NCBI GenBank assembly: GCA_018136815.1 | Contig: CM030933.1 | Location: 4,206,341 to 4,270,340 of the forward strand | Source of the DNA: Isochrysis galbana | Taxonomy: Eukaryota > Haptophyta > Isochrysidales > Isochrysidaceae | Direction of reading: 5' to 3' | Length of the DNA stretch: 64,000 nucleotides | In this document: positions 44,302 through 55,439 of the stretch, in pieces | Numbering within the stretch: position 1 is the stretch's first letter | Layout of the letters: every line of letters starts with the position of its first letter | Program-made: the position numbers and the translations under genes | Notes under the pieces: generated by a model | The model's database searches: none | What the model was told of the DNA's origin: nothing | What the model saw: the letters and a program-made list of their open reading frames with translations, nothing else

Positions 44302-45120
44302 CGAGGCTAGCTGCGCGCGGCGGCGAGGAAAGGAGCGAAGGGGCGCCTCCCCCCGCGGAGGGGCTACCTTTCCTTTTCTCCGGTCCTCGCGCGCGTCGCT
44401 GCTCCGTTGGCGTTCAATTGCGTAAACTAAATCTCATTGTCTACGATCGGGTTGGAAAAAATAACCTTTGAAGATGCCAACTAAAGTACTCGGGTACTCC
44501 TATGGTCCTATGGGGAGATGCACAGTAGGAGAGAGAAGCTGTCCGAGGGAGTTTTATAGTACAAATGGTGTCCGTAGTGTCCGTGTGCCACAGGAACCGA
44601 AGGCCCATCTGCCGTTTGAATGGTCGACTGTCCCCCGCGCCGCCCCTGCACAGGAATAACGTTAGAACATTCTAACCGCCACCCACCCACTCCACCTTAC
44701 CTGAAAATAGTCGCCGCTTCCCCTCTCTCTCCTCCTTTCCTTTCTCCTCTTCTCCTTTTCACCGTTTTGTGTACTTTTATCCATGTACGACAATCTCGAT
44801 ATTCTACGAGGGAAGAAAGGAGGATGTCTCTCTCGTTAGTGTTGGCGCCTGCTCTCTTCTCTTCTTCCGCCCCCCAACCCCCCCTCCACACCCAGTCTTT
44901 CTCTCCTCGCCTGCTCTTCTTTCGTCTCGTCAGTCGCGTTTTTATTGATGAATCACACGGTTCCTTGAAGTACTCTTGAGATCCGTCCACAAGGGAGGAA
45001 GAGGTAAAGGACAGAGACACGGCGAGAGAGCGGAGAAAGTAGAGAGAAGGGAGAAAGTAGAGATAAGGGAAGGGGGGTATGGCGCCTCTGACTCTAACCT
45101 TCACAGAGCACACCTGAGAG

Positions 45121-45160
<40 letters not shown>

Positions 45161-45302
45161 GAGAGAGAGAGGTAGAGAGAGAGAGAGAGAGCGAGAGAAA
45201 GAGAGAGAGGGGGGGGGGGGGGGGGAGAGAGGGAGTGAGAGGGAGAGGGAGGGGGAGAGAGAGAGAGGAGGGAGGGAGGGAGGGAGGGAGGGACGACCGC
45301 GC
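44300..45302. other. Leader region of the lipase gene with a long GA tract
   Basis: 45119-45298 is almost entirely (GA)n with a G run (45210-45225) and (GGGA)n, ending 5 bases before the lipase ATG. 44700-44760 is CT-rich. No other gene is supported. Confidence 0.7.
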
Positions 45303-48300
45303 ATGATGGGTGTACCCGGGCGCCCACGGTCCGAGAAGGCCTCGGTGCCGCCGGGATGCGCGCCGGCGCTTGTCGCTGCATACGAGTTGTGCTCGGCCGA
45401 CGTGATGCACGCCGCCTCGAGGCCGCTTCACGAGGTCCGCAGCGCGGCCGCGCACGGCGTCGCCTTTGCGGCCACCGCTCAGACGTGGCAGCTCTGTCTG
45501 CTCGCCTTTGTCCTCTTCTCGCTCCTGCGACAGCACTCGCGCTGGCTCGTGTGGACCGCACTTGCCGCTTTCTTCCTTGCTGGGCAGCTCTTCTTCGTCT
45601 TCTGGCAGATGTTGATGACAGCATCTTCAGTACTACTCGTCAGCTTGATCCACATTGCCGCCAAGGTCTACTACGTGTGGAGCTCGACGTGGCGTTGGTA
45701 CCGGGGCGGTGCCATCGCTCGGCGTTTTGTGCTGCGACGTCAACTACGTGCAGCGACTTCATGGACTGCCTGGTAAGGCCCACCGAGCATATTCGAAGCG
45801 CCCACGTGCTGCGTGATGAGCGGGACCCAGTCCTGTGTACAAGTGCGTATTGCCTCATCTATGGCTGCCTTGCTTAGGTCGAATGCAGCGCGCGAACTGG
45901 ACGACCTTGACGGTAAGGCGGAATGGCGGGCTGAGCCACCGGCTCACGGGGAGCGAATTGCTGCAGCCACAGCGCAGCTGCGTGCGGCTCGGGAGGCGTG
46001 TGATGCGGGAGCACTCATGCAAACGCTGGGCTCGATGATGACACGAAACTTTGAAGGCATCAACGCTCCTCATTTGCACTCGGAGTGTCGAGTGGGCACC
46101 AAACTCGCGATTGAGGCCTACATGGATGAGCTATGTGAGTTGCAGCGCCCCAATGAAGGCATCCATTCCGCGTAGGTTGATCAACTGGCGTTGTGGCTTT
46201 TGCTGCTAGCAACTGGCGCGACGACCCACATCAATGAAGCTGTTTGGCAGACGCGACTGAGATCTACTTGCCTGGTTGCCTGCTCCGCCCTTGCGCTTGC
46301 TTGGTCACCTCCATAGCCTAATACGTTCCACTGCCCATCCCCGGTTTCCAGCCGCTTCGATCGCTTGGCTCGCTGCTGCGCCATGCTCGCACGTCTCGTA
46401 CCGCGAACGCCTGCAGCTCTTCGACCGCTTTTCCGTCTGTGTTGGACATACGGCCCTTTGTCTCTCCGGAGGAGGTGTGCCACCAGCTCAGTCTCCCGGT
46501 GCATGGGCCATCTCTAAGCACCTTGTCGTGGGGACGCAGGCTCGCTCGCCATGTACCACATGGGCGTAGTCCTCGCTTTGATTGAGGGGGGCGCCCTTCC
46601 GTCCATCGTCTCCGGCACGTCGGGTGGCGCCATTGTGGCGGGCGTCCTCGCAATCCATACCGACGAGGAGATGCGAAATGACATCATCAAACCTGACATC
46701 GCGGTGAGTCGGATTTCCATCGTTTGGGTTGAGCTTCCGTAATGGCCTCAAACACATCTGTATTGATATGTATTGATTACGCTGGAGATTTCCACTTTCT
46801 CCCACGGTCTCCTTGGTGACAGTGCTCAGGACTAGAGGTCCTCTGGCTGCCGGTATCCGGTGAGATCTCAACAGTGGTGCACGCCAACTGATTGGTTGCC
46901 TGCTTTTCGTCCCGCCTCGTAGGTTCGCTACCTTCCCGACCGCTGGTTTCCGCCCTTGCCGCAACAACTGTATAACTACCTTAAATTGGGTTGCCTCGTC
47001 GATAACGAGGCTTTCGAAAGTTGCACGAAGCGATATTACGGGGATATGACATTCGAGGAGGCATTCCGGCGAACGGGGCGCGTAGTCAACATCAACATCT
47101 CATCTTCTTCAAGAGTGCGTGCACCCGGATGGAGTCCATATCTGAAACGCCCCGTTGCACCCTAGCTTGTAAGAGCGACAAGCCCCTCGTCACCTCATGT
47201 TTGCTTCTCGCTCACTCTTCAGGAGAGTGGTCCTCGTGGCGCCCTTCTCTTGAATGCCCTCACCACACCTCACGTTCTCGTTCGATCGGCCGTGCACGCT
47301 TCTTGCTGTCTACCAACGGTGATGAAGCCGACGACTCTGTTGGCGAAAGATCCCGATGGCAATATTGTCCCTTTTCACGGTGGCGGTGGGTCAGCCGACG
47401 GTGTTCACGGACACCAGTACATGGATGGAAGCTTCACGGCGGATATCCCGCGGGACCGACTCACAGAGCTCTTCCACGTCACACAAACGGTTGTGTCGCA
47501 GGTGAGGATCGCAGCAGCATCGGGCAGCTTGTGGTGTTCGCACCCCCCACCAAGCGCCTTCTGACTAAAAGGTGCTCAACGATTCCCTACCTTATCCCAC
47601 TATAAGGTTAACCCTCACGTCGTACTCACGATGAGCAAGCACCGCGGCTCGGGCTTCAGTCTCTTTCATCGCCTCGAATCGGCGCTATCAGCTGACGTAC
47701 TTCATAGGCTCCAAATACTCGCTAAACTGCGGCTTTTGTGAGATATCCCCGCGCGCAATGCACTGACATTGGCGGCTCCGCACCCGTTCGATGGTGTGGT
47801 GCCGAGAGCACTCTTTTCGCAATCTTTCATCGGCGTACTTCTCATCTGATCTCCTCGCCCATCCCGGCGCGCAGGCCTGCCATGTACGGCCACGACATCA
47901 AGTCCATTGCATTGAAGCAAAAGTATACCGGTGACGTGACGATTCTACCAAAGATCGGTGGACCACAAGCAGTCCTACGCATGGTCCAAAACCCAGAGCC
48001 CCACGTCATGGCTGCGTACATCCACGAGGGCCGCGCGGCTGCCCTCAGCAAGCTATCGCACGTCCGTCACTTACTACGAGTCGAACAGAGCCTTGAAAAC
48101 GCCACCCGGCTATGCTCCGCCCTGGTCGCCTCTCTAGGCTCGCCCACGTCGCCAGTGCGCACACCAGCTTGGGGCATCCCACGGAATCACTCGCGCTCAC
48201 AGTTGCTGCGAATGCGCGATGAGGCCTGTCGCGCTATCGATCGAGAGGCAGGGTGTGCCGGCGCCTTCAAGTCTGCTCGTCCGCAAACCCGAAGACAACA

Positions 48301-49048
48301 AGCGATGTCACAAGCCGCCTTGGATCGGCTCATCGCTGCAGCCGAAGCCGGGGAGCTTACTCACCCCAACGCTCGGACTGCCGCCATCGAGGCGTATCCC
48401 GCACTACTCTCACGCTTATCGACGCAATCCCAGCAACTCCAACAGGCAGAGGAGAGGGCGACGGCGCTTCAGCTACGAGTGGACCAGCTCGCGGAGGTCC
48501 TCTCTCAGGTTGGAGCCGCAGCGAAAGAGGCAGTTGGCAACATTTCAGGAGCCGTCATGGACGGCATGGCGTCTCCTCCTTTCGTCTCTTTGCCCCTTGC
48601 AGCACCAAGCGCTTCTACGTCTAGCCCCAACGGCGACCGTAAGCCTGAGCATGGCGGCCGAAATGGCGCTGTTGAACGTGTTGTGTCATCCCCCGGCGTG
48701 GCTCGCTTCCCACCTATTGCGCTTTCTTGTAACAGTGCAAAGGATCGCGTTGGCATCCCCGGACTCGAGGGGGTGAATCTCCCGAGGTCTCCTCGCTCCC
48801 CTCCACCAAAACTTTCTCTCCCAGCCTTCTCAGCTCCACGTGGGCTTCTGTCGGATCTAGGACTAAAACCCGTCTGGGCATGCGACGGCGCGATACCGTC
48901 GCCCATTGCTGAAGCCGAGCGGGCCTCTTTGGAAGACATGTCAATGCTTCTTTCGCCTCGAAGCAGTGACACAAGAAGCATCGACACACCTCGCAGTGAG
49001 AACGAGGCAACTAGGGATAGCACCGCAAATTCTGAATGGGTGCGGTGA
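45303..49048 (+). CDS. SDP1-type patatin-domain triacylglycerol lipase, 8 exons
   Basis: Exons 45303-45772, 45878-46134, 46352-46474, 46540-46703, 46923-47114, 47223-47501, 47607-47737 and 47875-49048 all have GT-AG ends and matching phases, giving about 929 residues. Residues about 60-130 hold two hydrophobic spans. A DUF3336 domain follows (ARELDDLDGKAEW; MMTRNFEGINAPHLH; VGTKLAIEAYMDEL). The patatin domain has SGGGSLAMYHMGVV, the nucleophile elbow GTSGGA (Ser311), RRTGRVVNINI, and the acid in YMDGS (Asp470). QKYTGDVTILPKIGG matches the family's conserved QxWxGDVT block. The last exon extends as a Ser/Pro-rich, partly coiled tail. Such lipases release fatty acids from oil-body triacylglycerol. 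ATGs at 45303 and 45306 are equally possible. Confidence 0.92.
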
Positions 49049-49429
49049 GACGATGAGAGGTGCGAACCATGTGATGTCCAACAACTTTGAGGGGACGCGA
49101 AACGAAGACTGAATGGATGCTGTAAGGCGAGGGAGGGCTCGCCCATACATTTCTAGCGGAACTTGCGAGATCTTGCTCCTGTTGCTCGTCGCTATCGGGC
49201 TATGCGTTGCCTCACCTATAGGTCATCCAATTAAGATCTGTCGTCAGCTAGGCGTCGTCCCATCTCTATGTCTATAGGGTTAAAATCATGGAGCCTCTCA
49301 CGCCTTTATTAAGACTGAGACTAGCCCCAATCATAGGGGTCAATGGGGAAGCGTCGAACCTACCTTTAAACGTAGGTAGTAAGCGCGTCAATGATAGTCA
49401 ATAATCATAAGAGAAGTTAAAAGCTGAGG
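49049..49429. other. 3' flank of the lipase gene, nothing recognised
   Basis: Moderately AT-rich for the window; no frame, repeat or RNA gene seen. Confidence 0.4.
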
Positions 49430-50695
49430 GAAAACCCAGTGAGGCGGACCGACCTACATCGGGCGACTCACCAGGAAAAAGCACCGAGGGGGAGGGGGGG
49501 GGGCGCTCTCGCGCCAACCAAGAGGAACGGCCCTTACGAGCAGCTCGCGCCGTGAGCGGTCCTCGAGAAATAAATGAGTGCGACTCGAGTAGCCTGCGCC
49601 ACCTGGGACCTGGGATACTCTCCTCGCCATTCGGCCACTCCCTTCTCGTCTCCCTCCTGTCGCCAGCCGCCCCTCACCCGTTGCGCTAACGCAAGCAAGG
49701 CCCATTTCTCACCGCATTCCATGGGGGGGGGGGGGGTGCAAACAACTATATCAGTAAGCAACGGATAGGGTCATGGAGCGCGCGCCGCCTCCCTCCCTCG
49801 CTACCGCTGCCCTCGCCGCGATGGACGAGGCCTTGATGGGCTCGCTGCCACCGCCAGCTGGGGAGTTAGTTAGAATGGGAGCCGGAGCCGGGGGTCTGCG
49901 TGGGGGGAGATTGGAAGGGGTGCATAGGTGATGGGTGTATGCAAACCTACTTTTATAAGTGGGGGTCAATGGGGGCCTCGCGCCCCCCTCTCTCCATCGC
50001 GGACACCCCCCGGGGTGGGCCCGTACAATCAACCTCAGCCCCTGCCCTTTGGCAGGGGCTGGGCAATCAACACTCTGGCCCAGACGCCTAGTGGGCGCGG
50101 GCCGAGACTCGCACTCCCACGCCCAGCATGGGCTTGCCCTCGAGCTGACTCCCCCCCCTCCCCTGGTCGCCAGGCAGACAGAGGCCACTGGGAGGCTCCA
50201 ATGGCCAGTGTGGCAAGCGTGGGAGAGGCAGGGGGGGCCAGGGGCTGAGCCCCAGCCTCCACTGCCCCCTAAGCTGCCCTTGCTGGCCCTCTGGGAGCTC
50301 CCAAAGGCCCTCTGAGAGCAGGCCGTGGCGCGCCGCATGGCGACGCGCCGCAGGGAGAGGGGTGGAGGAGAAAGAATGGAGAGAGGGAGAGGGGGGGATT
50401 TGCGATTTGCACCCCCCCCCGATGGAGTGCGGTAAGAAACGGGCCCCGTTTGCGTTAGCAAACGGGCGAAGGGGGGCGGCTGGCGACAGGAGGGGGAGAA
50501 GAAGGGAGTGGCTCAAGACGTCCCTGTGGCAGATATCGGGGGGGCGCAGTCATTTATTTCTTCGAGGACTGCTCGCGGCGCGAGCTGTAAGGGCCGTTCT
50601 GCTTCTCGACGAGAGGTCCCCCCCCCCCCCCCCCCGGTGCTTTTCCCCGGTGGGTCGCCCGACGTAGGTCGGACCGCCCCACTGGGTTTTCCCCC
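49430..50695. repeat. Large inverted repeat (arms about 300 bp) enclosing part of repeat A
   Basis: 49430-49742 and the reverse complement of 50398-50695 align through 'cggaccgacctac.tcgggcga', 'cggcccttac', 'gaaataaatga', 'cactcccttct', 'ctcctgtcgccagccgcccc' and 'accgca.tccat.gggggg'. The 650-bp centre includes 49970-50350, a copy of repeat A. Beside each arm is a related block ('aatgggagccgg...gggggagatt') at 49861-49940 and 50710-50775. Confidence 0.75.
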
Positions 50696-50939
50696 ATTGT
50701 AACTTGTGGGGAGTTATAATGGGAGCCGGGGGTTTGCGAGGGGGGAGATTTGTAGGGATGCATATGTGTATGAGGCGGCTTGCCTTCATTTGGTCTCCTT
50801 TCCCTCAGGGTTTCTTCCCCCCCATGTGGGGACTCTCACCCTACCATGAGCCCCCCCGCGAGCACCCCGAAGGAGAGGCCCTCCGAGCGCGCTCCTTGCC
50901 GAGTCAGGTGTTTCGTTACAGGTCCTTAGATTAGAAATT

Positions 50940-51266
50940 TCACGAACAACTTTGCCGGTATATTGTTGAGAGAGAGGCTACCCATATTGGAATTAGTAGC
51001 AGCCATAATATTGAGTGGCTGGCTCCGCGCGGCTTATGTTTGGTCCATCCAACCATCGAGAGTAAAGTCCCATCCATCAAGGCCATCAAAGCCGCAATGT
51101 CATGGTTGGCGACGCGCGGTCCCGGGTTGACCCCAACCGGCGGCGGCGGACTGATGCTGTCCAATGCTTCCGCCATAACCTGCATGGCAGATTTATAAGT
51201 GCCATATGGCGGAAAGAGAGGTGTGATGAATTTTTTAAAGTTATCGTCCATTTTTTTATTATCCAT
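50940..51266 (-). CDS. Unrecognised short ORF
   Basis: The minus strand reads MDNKKMDDNFKKFITPLFPP, then a stretch ending GWTKHKPRGASHSILWLLLI and a stop at 50940. AT content is higher than around it. It resembles no family I know. It sits inside a repeat-dense zone and is most likely part of a mobile element, or a chance frame. Confidence 0.25.
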   Translation of the reverse strand: MDNKKMDDNFKKFITPLFPPYGTYKSAMQVMAEALDSISPPPPVGVNPGPRVANHDIAALMALMDGTLLSMVGWTKHKPRGASHSILWLLLIPIWVASLSTIYRQSCS

Positions 51267-51599
51267 TGCAATCGCTTGCGTATTACATCATCAGCCACCA
51301 TTCCATTTGTAGACATGGTTGAGCACTGTGATGTGGGTGCCTTTGCTCAAATACTAGAAGATTTTTTTTGTACCGGTGCATCGCGTATTTGGAAACGAGG
51401 GGTACCAAATGAAGGCAAACGACCTGTCGCGCAACCGCGGCGATCACATTGGATACAGATCGCAGCGAGGTATCCTTGCAATCGAAGAAATCTTGCTGTT
51501 GAGCGTGGACCTTCTAGACGTTTCTATCGAAACCAATGGAGGAGAAGACCAAAAACCAACGGGACCAAGGGCTTTCATGCAACTTGCATCAAGGGGAAA

Positions 51600-52000
51600 G
51601 ATAACCCAAAACCAAAGCAGCGAATCTAAATCAATCTCCAAGGGGAGATGGCAAACCAAGGACCAAGGAGAAAGATTCCCTCACCCAAGCAGCGAACCTA
51701 AATCGATCTCCAAGGGGAGATGGCAAACCAAACCTGATTGCCCCCAGAAGCAGGTAAAGAAACGCGGGGAGATAGCGAATTAAACCTTTTGCGAGGCGCC
51801 TGGGAGGAAGAAAGGTGGGGGAACTTCCCTTCCCTTCGAGAGAAAGAGAGAGGGCGCTCCAGAACCCTAGATCCTAGGCGTCCACGCGAAGTTTTTGACC
51901 GAGAACGAGAACGAGAGAATTATAACGATGAATACCGAACGAAGAGAAGAGAGAAGCCTAGCGAGAGTCGATTCGCGAATGCGACACTGTGCCTCAGTGG
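51600..52000 (+). repeat. Dispersed repeat cluster
   Basis: 51637-51660 and 51698-51721 carry direct copies of 'atctccaaggggagatggca' with 'gcagcgaa.ctaaatc' before each, and an inverted copy lies at 27378-27418. 51835-51990 is about 90% identical to 59035-59190 ('cttcgagagaaag', 'gaccgagaacgagaacgaga', 'ttataacgat'). Confidence 0.75.
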
Positions 52001-52059
52001 TGGAGGGGGGTTCAGTACGAGCGAGGGCGCCAGAGTGCAGGCGAATGCATGCGGCGCGC

Positions 52060-52472
52060 GTCGCGCGCCCAGCGAGTGTCTAGACAAGGTGGTTGACTGC
52101 TCAGCCCCTGCCAAAGGGCAAGGACTGAGGATGGTCGTGCAGGCCCACCCAAGGGGTGTCCGCGATTGAGAGAGGGGGGCGCGAGGCCCCCATTGCCCAT
52201 TGCCATTTGCCTCCTGCTAATAAAAGTAGTAGTAGTTGATTTTGAGGCTGAGGGTTGAAGAAGATCCAGGTGACGCGTAGATTGCTTGTCGCAGTTTCTC
52301 TGCTCTATGGTGGCAAGACACTTAGCGCGACAGGCACTACTGAATACGTATGAAAACTGAATACGCACGCATAACAAGAATAACAAGAACAACAAAACAC
52401 GGGAAATGTGCACAAGTGTACAAGGTATGTAAGGCCCGCAAAGCGATGCCGGTCTAGGCTCAAATCTAGGGC
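52060..52472 (-). repeat. Inverted fragment of repeat A and 3' flank of the MRS2 gene
   Basis: 52080-52200 is the reverse complement of 49970-50090 (shared 'cagcccctgcc.tttggca' and 'ggggcctcgcgcccccctct'). The rest to 52472 has no recognised feature. Confidence 0.65.
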
Positions 52473-54391
52473 TCAACCACCAGCTGTAGGGACGGAACGC
52501 AATCGCTTTTTGAACGGGTTTAGCATAGATTTCATATCAGCGGAACCTGTTTTGCTCATCAAGCCATGGTACAAGCAGTCCTGTTCCTTTGCGAGCAGGT
52601 GATGAAGCGCCTGTAGCTGATGTTTGTCAAGCTGTGCACCTGAAGCAGCCATCGCCTCGTTGAGCTGGTCGCACGTAATAGTCTGAGGGAGCGGTACCCC
52701 GGGCGCGCCCTCGTATGCCGACTGCGCCGTCCCAAGTGTGCCGTTTTGTCGAAGCGCAAAATAGGCGTGATCGAGGCCAGCGAGCGCATGCTGCAACGCG
52801 GCTGTCTCAACGAGCTGCAGGCGCTGCTTGCCATGAAAGGTACGCACCGAGGATGTAAATACAGATAAGAGCAATGCAGATACACTAGTAGTCATACCCG
52901 CCACGAGCCAAAACATGTGCGGAACCTCCTCAAGACCCGAGTGGAGGTTCATCCCGAAAAAGCCGCCCGTAACAGCAGCAACCGCAAGCGAAAGCGAGCC
53001 CATTTGCAGAAGCACTTCGAGGCGCATGATACGATTGCGTTCGTTGCGCAGCTTGAGCTCCTCGAGAGTGCGGTGGGCCTGGGCAAGTGAAGTGTACGAG
53101 GGGTGGAGGGGGCTTAGCGTTTGTGAGGGGTGCGAGTGCTGATGGGGTGAGTACAAAGGCTAAAAGGAGTACGATTCAGGGTCAAGGATAGATGGCGCGC
53201 CTGAACTGTCGACTTGACGCCCAGAATGCGATCATCTAGGTCAGCATATTGCGTTGATGCAGCCTCAAGCATAAGCTCAACTTCCGAATGGTCGTCTGTT
53301 GGTCGAGCAGCTCTTCGACGAGCTCGATGCGATAGATAGAGAGCTGCCATGTCCTCGTCAGACTTGAGTAAGGCCTCGAGGGAAGTTTCGGCTCGCTTCA
53401 CCTATCCAGGGGTAGAAGAAAACTCACAGGTGCCCAAAGCTCCAGCATGCCTAAACCTTACCACATTGAGCACCCAAGCTTAGCGCATGCGTCTGAGGCA
53501 CTGTACGGCATAAAGTGCGAGTGCCCGATGGCTTTGGGGTAGAGCTTACTCCCCACAAACGCGATGAACAACAAGCTTGCGCACCTCTAGCTCCAGAGCG
53601 GAGAGCGCGTCAGAAAGGGTGATAAGCTGATAAAGGGCTCTCTCTCTCGACTCCGCCTGGCCATCGGCAGCTAGGGAGAGCATAACCAGCCCATGGCTGT
53701 AGGAGACATCTTGTGCTCGAGCTTGGAGAGCTCGAGACATCCGTTGAGAGATACGCGTGAAGCGCTCCTGGAGGCACACGGAGAGAGTAGGATCGGATCG
53801 CGGCGCGCTCATCTGAAGCAGCAGCACGCATGGATGCTCAAGGGATAGCATGTGACGTCCAGCGCATAAGCGGCGCGCCTGCTTCCGTTGCAGGTCTTCT
53901 CTCAAAACTGCATCTAGAACCCGTAGCTCGAATGGCAATGGGAACTGGAGGAGCCCATCGTAGAGATAGCCCGCAAAATCCCCGGCTGACGTCGACGGCC
54001 GGTGGACGGCACGCTTGATCTCGCCCTCTAGCACCTGTGCCGCGAGCGAGGCGAAGCAGCGGCTGTGCCCCGCGCCGCTCGCATCGGAACCTCCATTGTC
54101 CGCGATGAGCACGACGCGATCGTGCGTGACAATCCCAGTGAAGGGCGGGAAGCGGAAGAGAAAGTAGTCGCTGCGAACGGCGAGATTGATGTTACGTGTG
54201 GCAAGGAGCCGCAGATCCCGCGGCATCAGGTTGAACTTGCGAGCCAGCTCGCCACCCGAGCAGTGGAACTGCTCGCTTTGGCCATCGACGCTGATCTGGA
54301 TCGCCTTGATCGGCCGGCGCGCAGATGAGGAGTGCCGCTCGAACGCGGCAAGAAGCGGGCGCAGCGGGCTTCGTAGCAGCATCGAGCGCAT
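52473..54391 (-). CDS. MRS2/CorA-family magnesium channel, 3 exons
   Basis: Exons 54391-53585, 53401-53201 and 53078-52473 give 537 residues in phase. The first intron is GT-AG. The second fits phase only with a GC donor (CAG|GCGCGC) and an AG acceptor. N-terminal domain: MPRDLRLLATRNINLAVRSD and LPFELRVLDAVLREDL. The long helix continues ETSLEALLKSDEDMAALYLS and DDHSEVELMLEAASTQYADL. The pore signature FFGMN is at 376-380, preceded by TM1 (MGSLSLAVAAVTGG) and followed by TM2 (MFWLVAGMTTSVSALLLSVF). MRS2 proteins form pentameric Mg2+ channels of mitochondria, plastids or other membranes. The short Arg-rich start (MRSMLLRSPLRPLLAAFERH) looks like a mitochondrial presequence. A C-terminal extension of about 110 residues is unusual. 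Confidence 0.92.
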
Positions 54392-55439
54392 TGAGCCAGC
54401 TACGCGCGCTCAGACGGCTCAACCTGCCGCGTGCTCTCCCTCCCTGCCCCCCCCCCCTCTCTCTTTCTATCCCTCTCTCCCTCCCTCCCTCCCTCCCTCC
54501 CTCCCTCCCTCCCCTCCCTCCCTCCCCTATCTCCCTTTCTCGCTCGCTCGCTCGCTCGCTTTCCCTGCCCCCACGCCCTCCCTCTCCCGCCCTCCCTCCC
54601 TCCCTCCCCTCCCGCAGACACCAGCAGCCCACAGTCGACACGTGCAGCGCCCGCCCTCGTGCTGCGCCGGCAGCCACTCACTCTCTCTCGCTCTCACTCT
54701 CACTCCATCGAGGAGGGAGAGAGAGGGAGGGGGACAAGGGGAGAGAGAGAGAGAGAGAGAAAAGAGAGAGCGGAGGGAGAGAGAACTCTTCGAGAGAGGG
54801 CCCGCCGCATCTGTCTTATTGCGGGGTTTCACAGTGACGCCCATTCACACCACAGCACCTGGAACCTGGATCATCTGGATCCTTCTCTTCCGGATCGTAC
54901 ATGCGAAAAACAGGATAGGGTGCCCGTTTTCCTGTGAAGACAAAAAACAGTGTTTTTCACCGTTTTTCTGAGCTGCCCTACTGTTGCCGTGTGACTGACG
55001 GCTAGAGCGTTGCGTCATCGGTATAGGGGCGTACGGGCTGCGGAGGCGGAGACATCGGACATCGGGGCGATAATTTATAATTATAATTGAGAATTGTGGC
55101 GTATGATCATGCTACCTCCGCTCCAAAACTGAACTGTGATAGCGATTAGAGCCTTTGGGAAGCGAGGGCGACGCCTAGAGATGGGGAGGCACTAGATGGA
55201 AGGCCGATGTGTGGGGAGGGTACATGCTGGCTTAAAAGTCGCGTTCCGTCAAAAGAGGGCCAGGTGATATTTTTTTCACCCAGAAATGCTTGTTTTCTTT
55301 TTAGGTAGGAATGCCACAACAATTCCCCAGAGTATTATTATTACGAAGATGAGTACAAAGCTAATCACGACATACAAGGACGCGGCGCGTGCGCATAGCA
55401 ACCCCCCCCTCCCCCAAACACACACACGGTAACCCCCAG
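54392..55439. other. CT/GA-rich and AT-rich non-coding region
   Basis: 54455-54605 is (CCCT/CT)n, i.e. GA-rich upstream of the MRS2 start; 54718-54770 is the opposite, GA on the plus strand, so the pair can fold back. 54943-54972 is related, inverted, to 11838-11866. 55072-55095 is AT-rich. Nothing coding is seen. Confidence 0.6.

Noticed and set aside
50940-51130. Possible small-subunit rRNA fragment
   Set aside because: A few words ('aattagtagcagcc') look rRNA-like, but the conserved core sequences are absent and the order does not fit.
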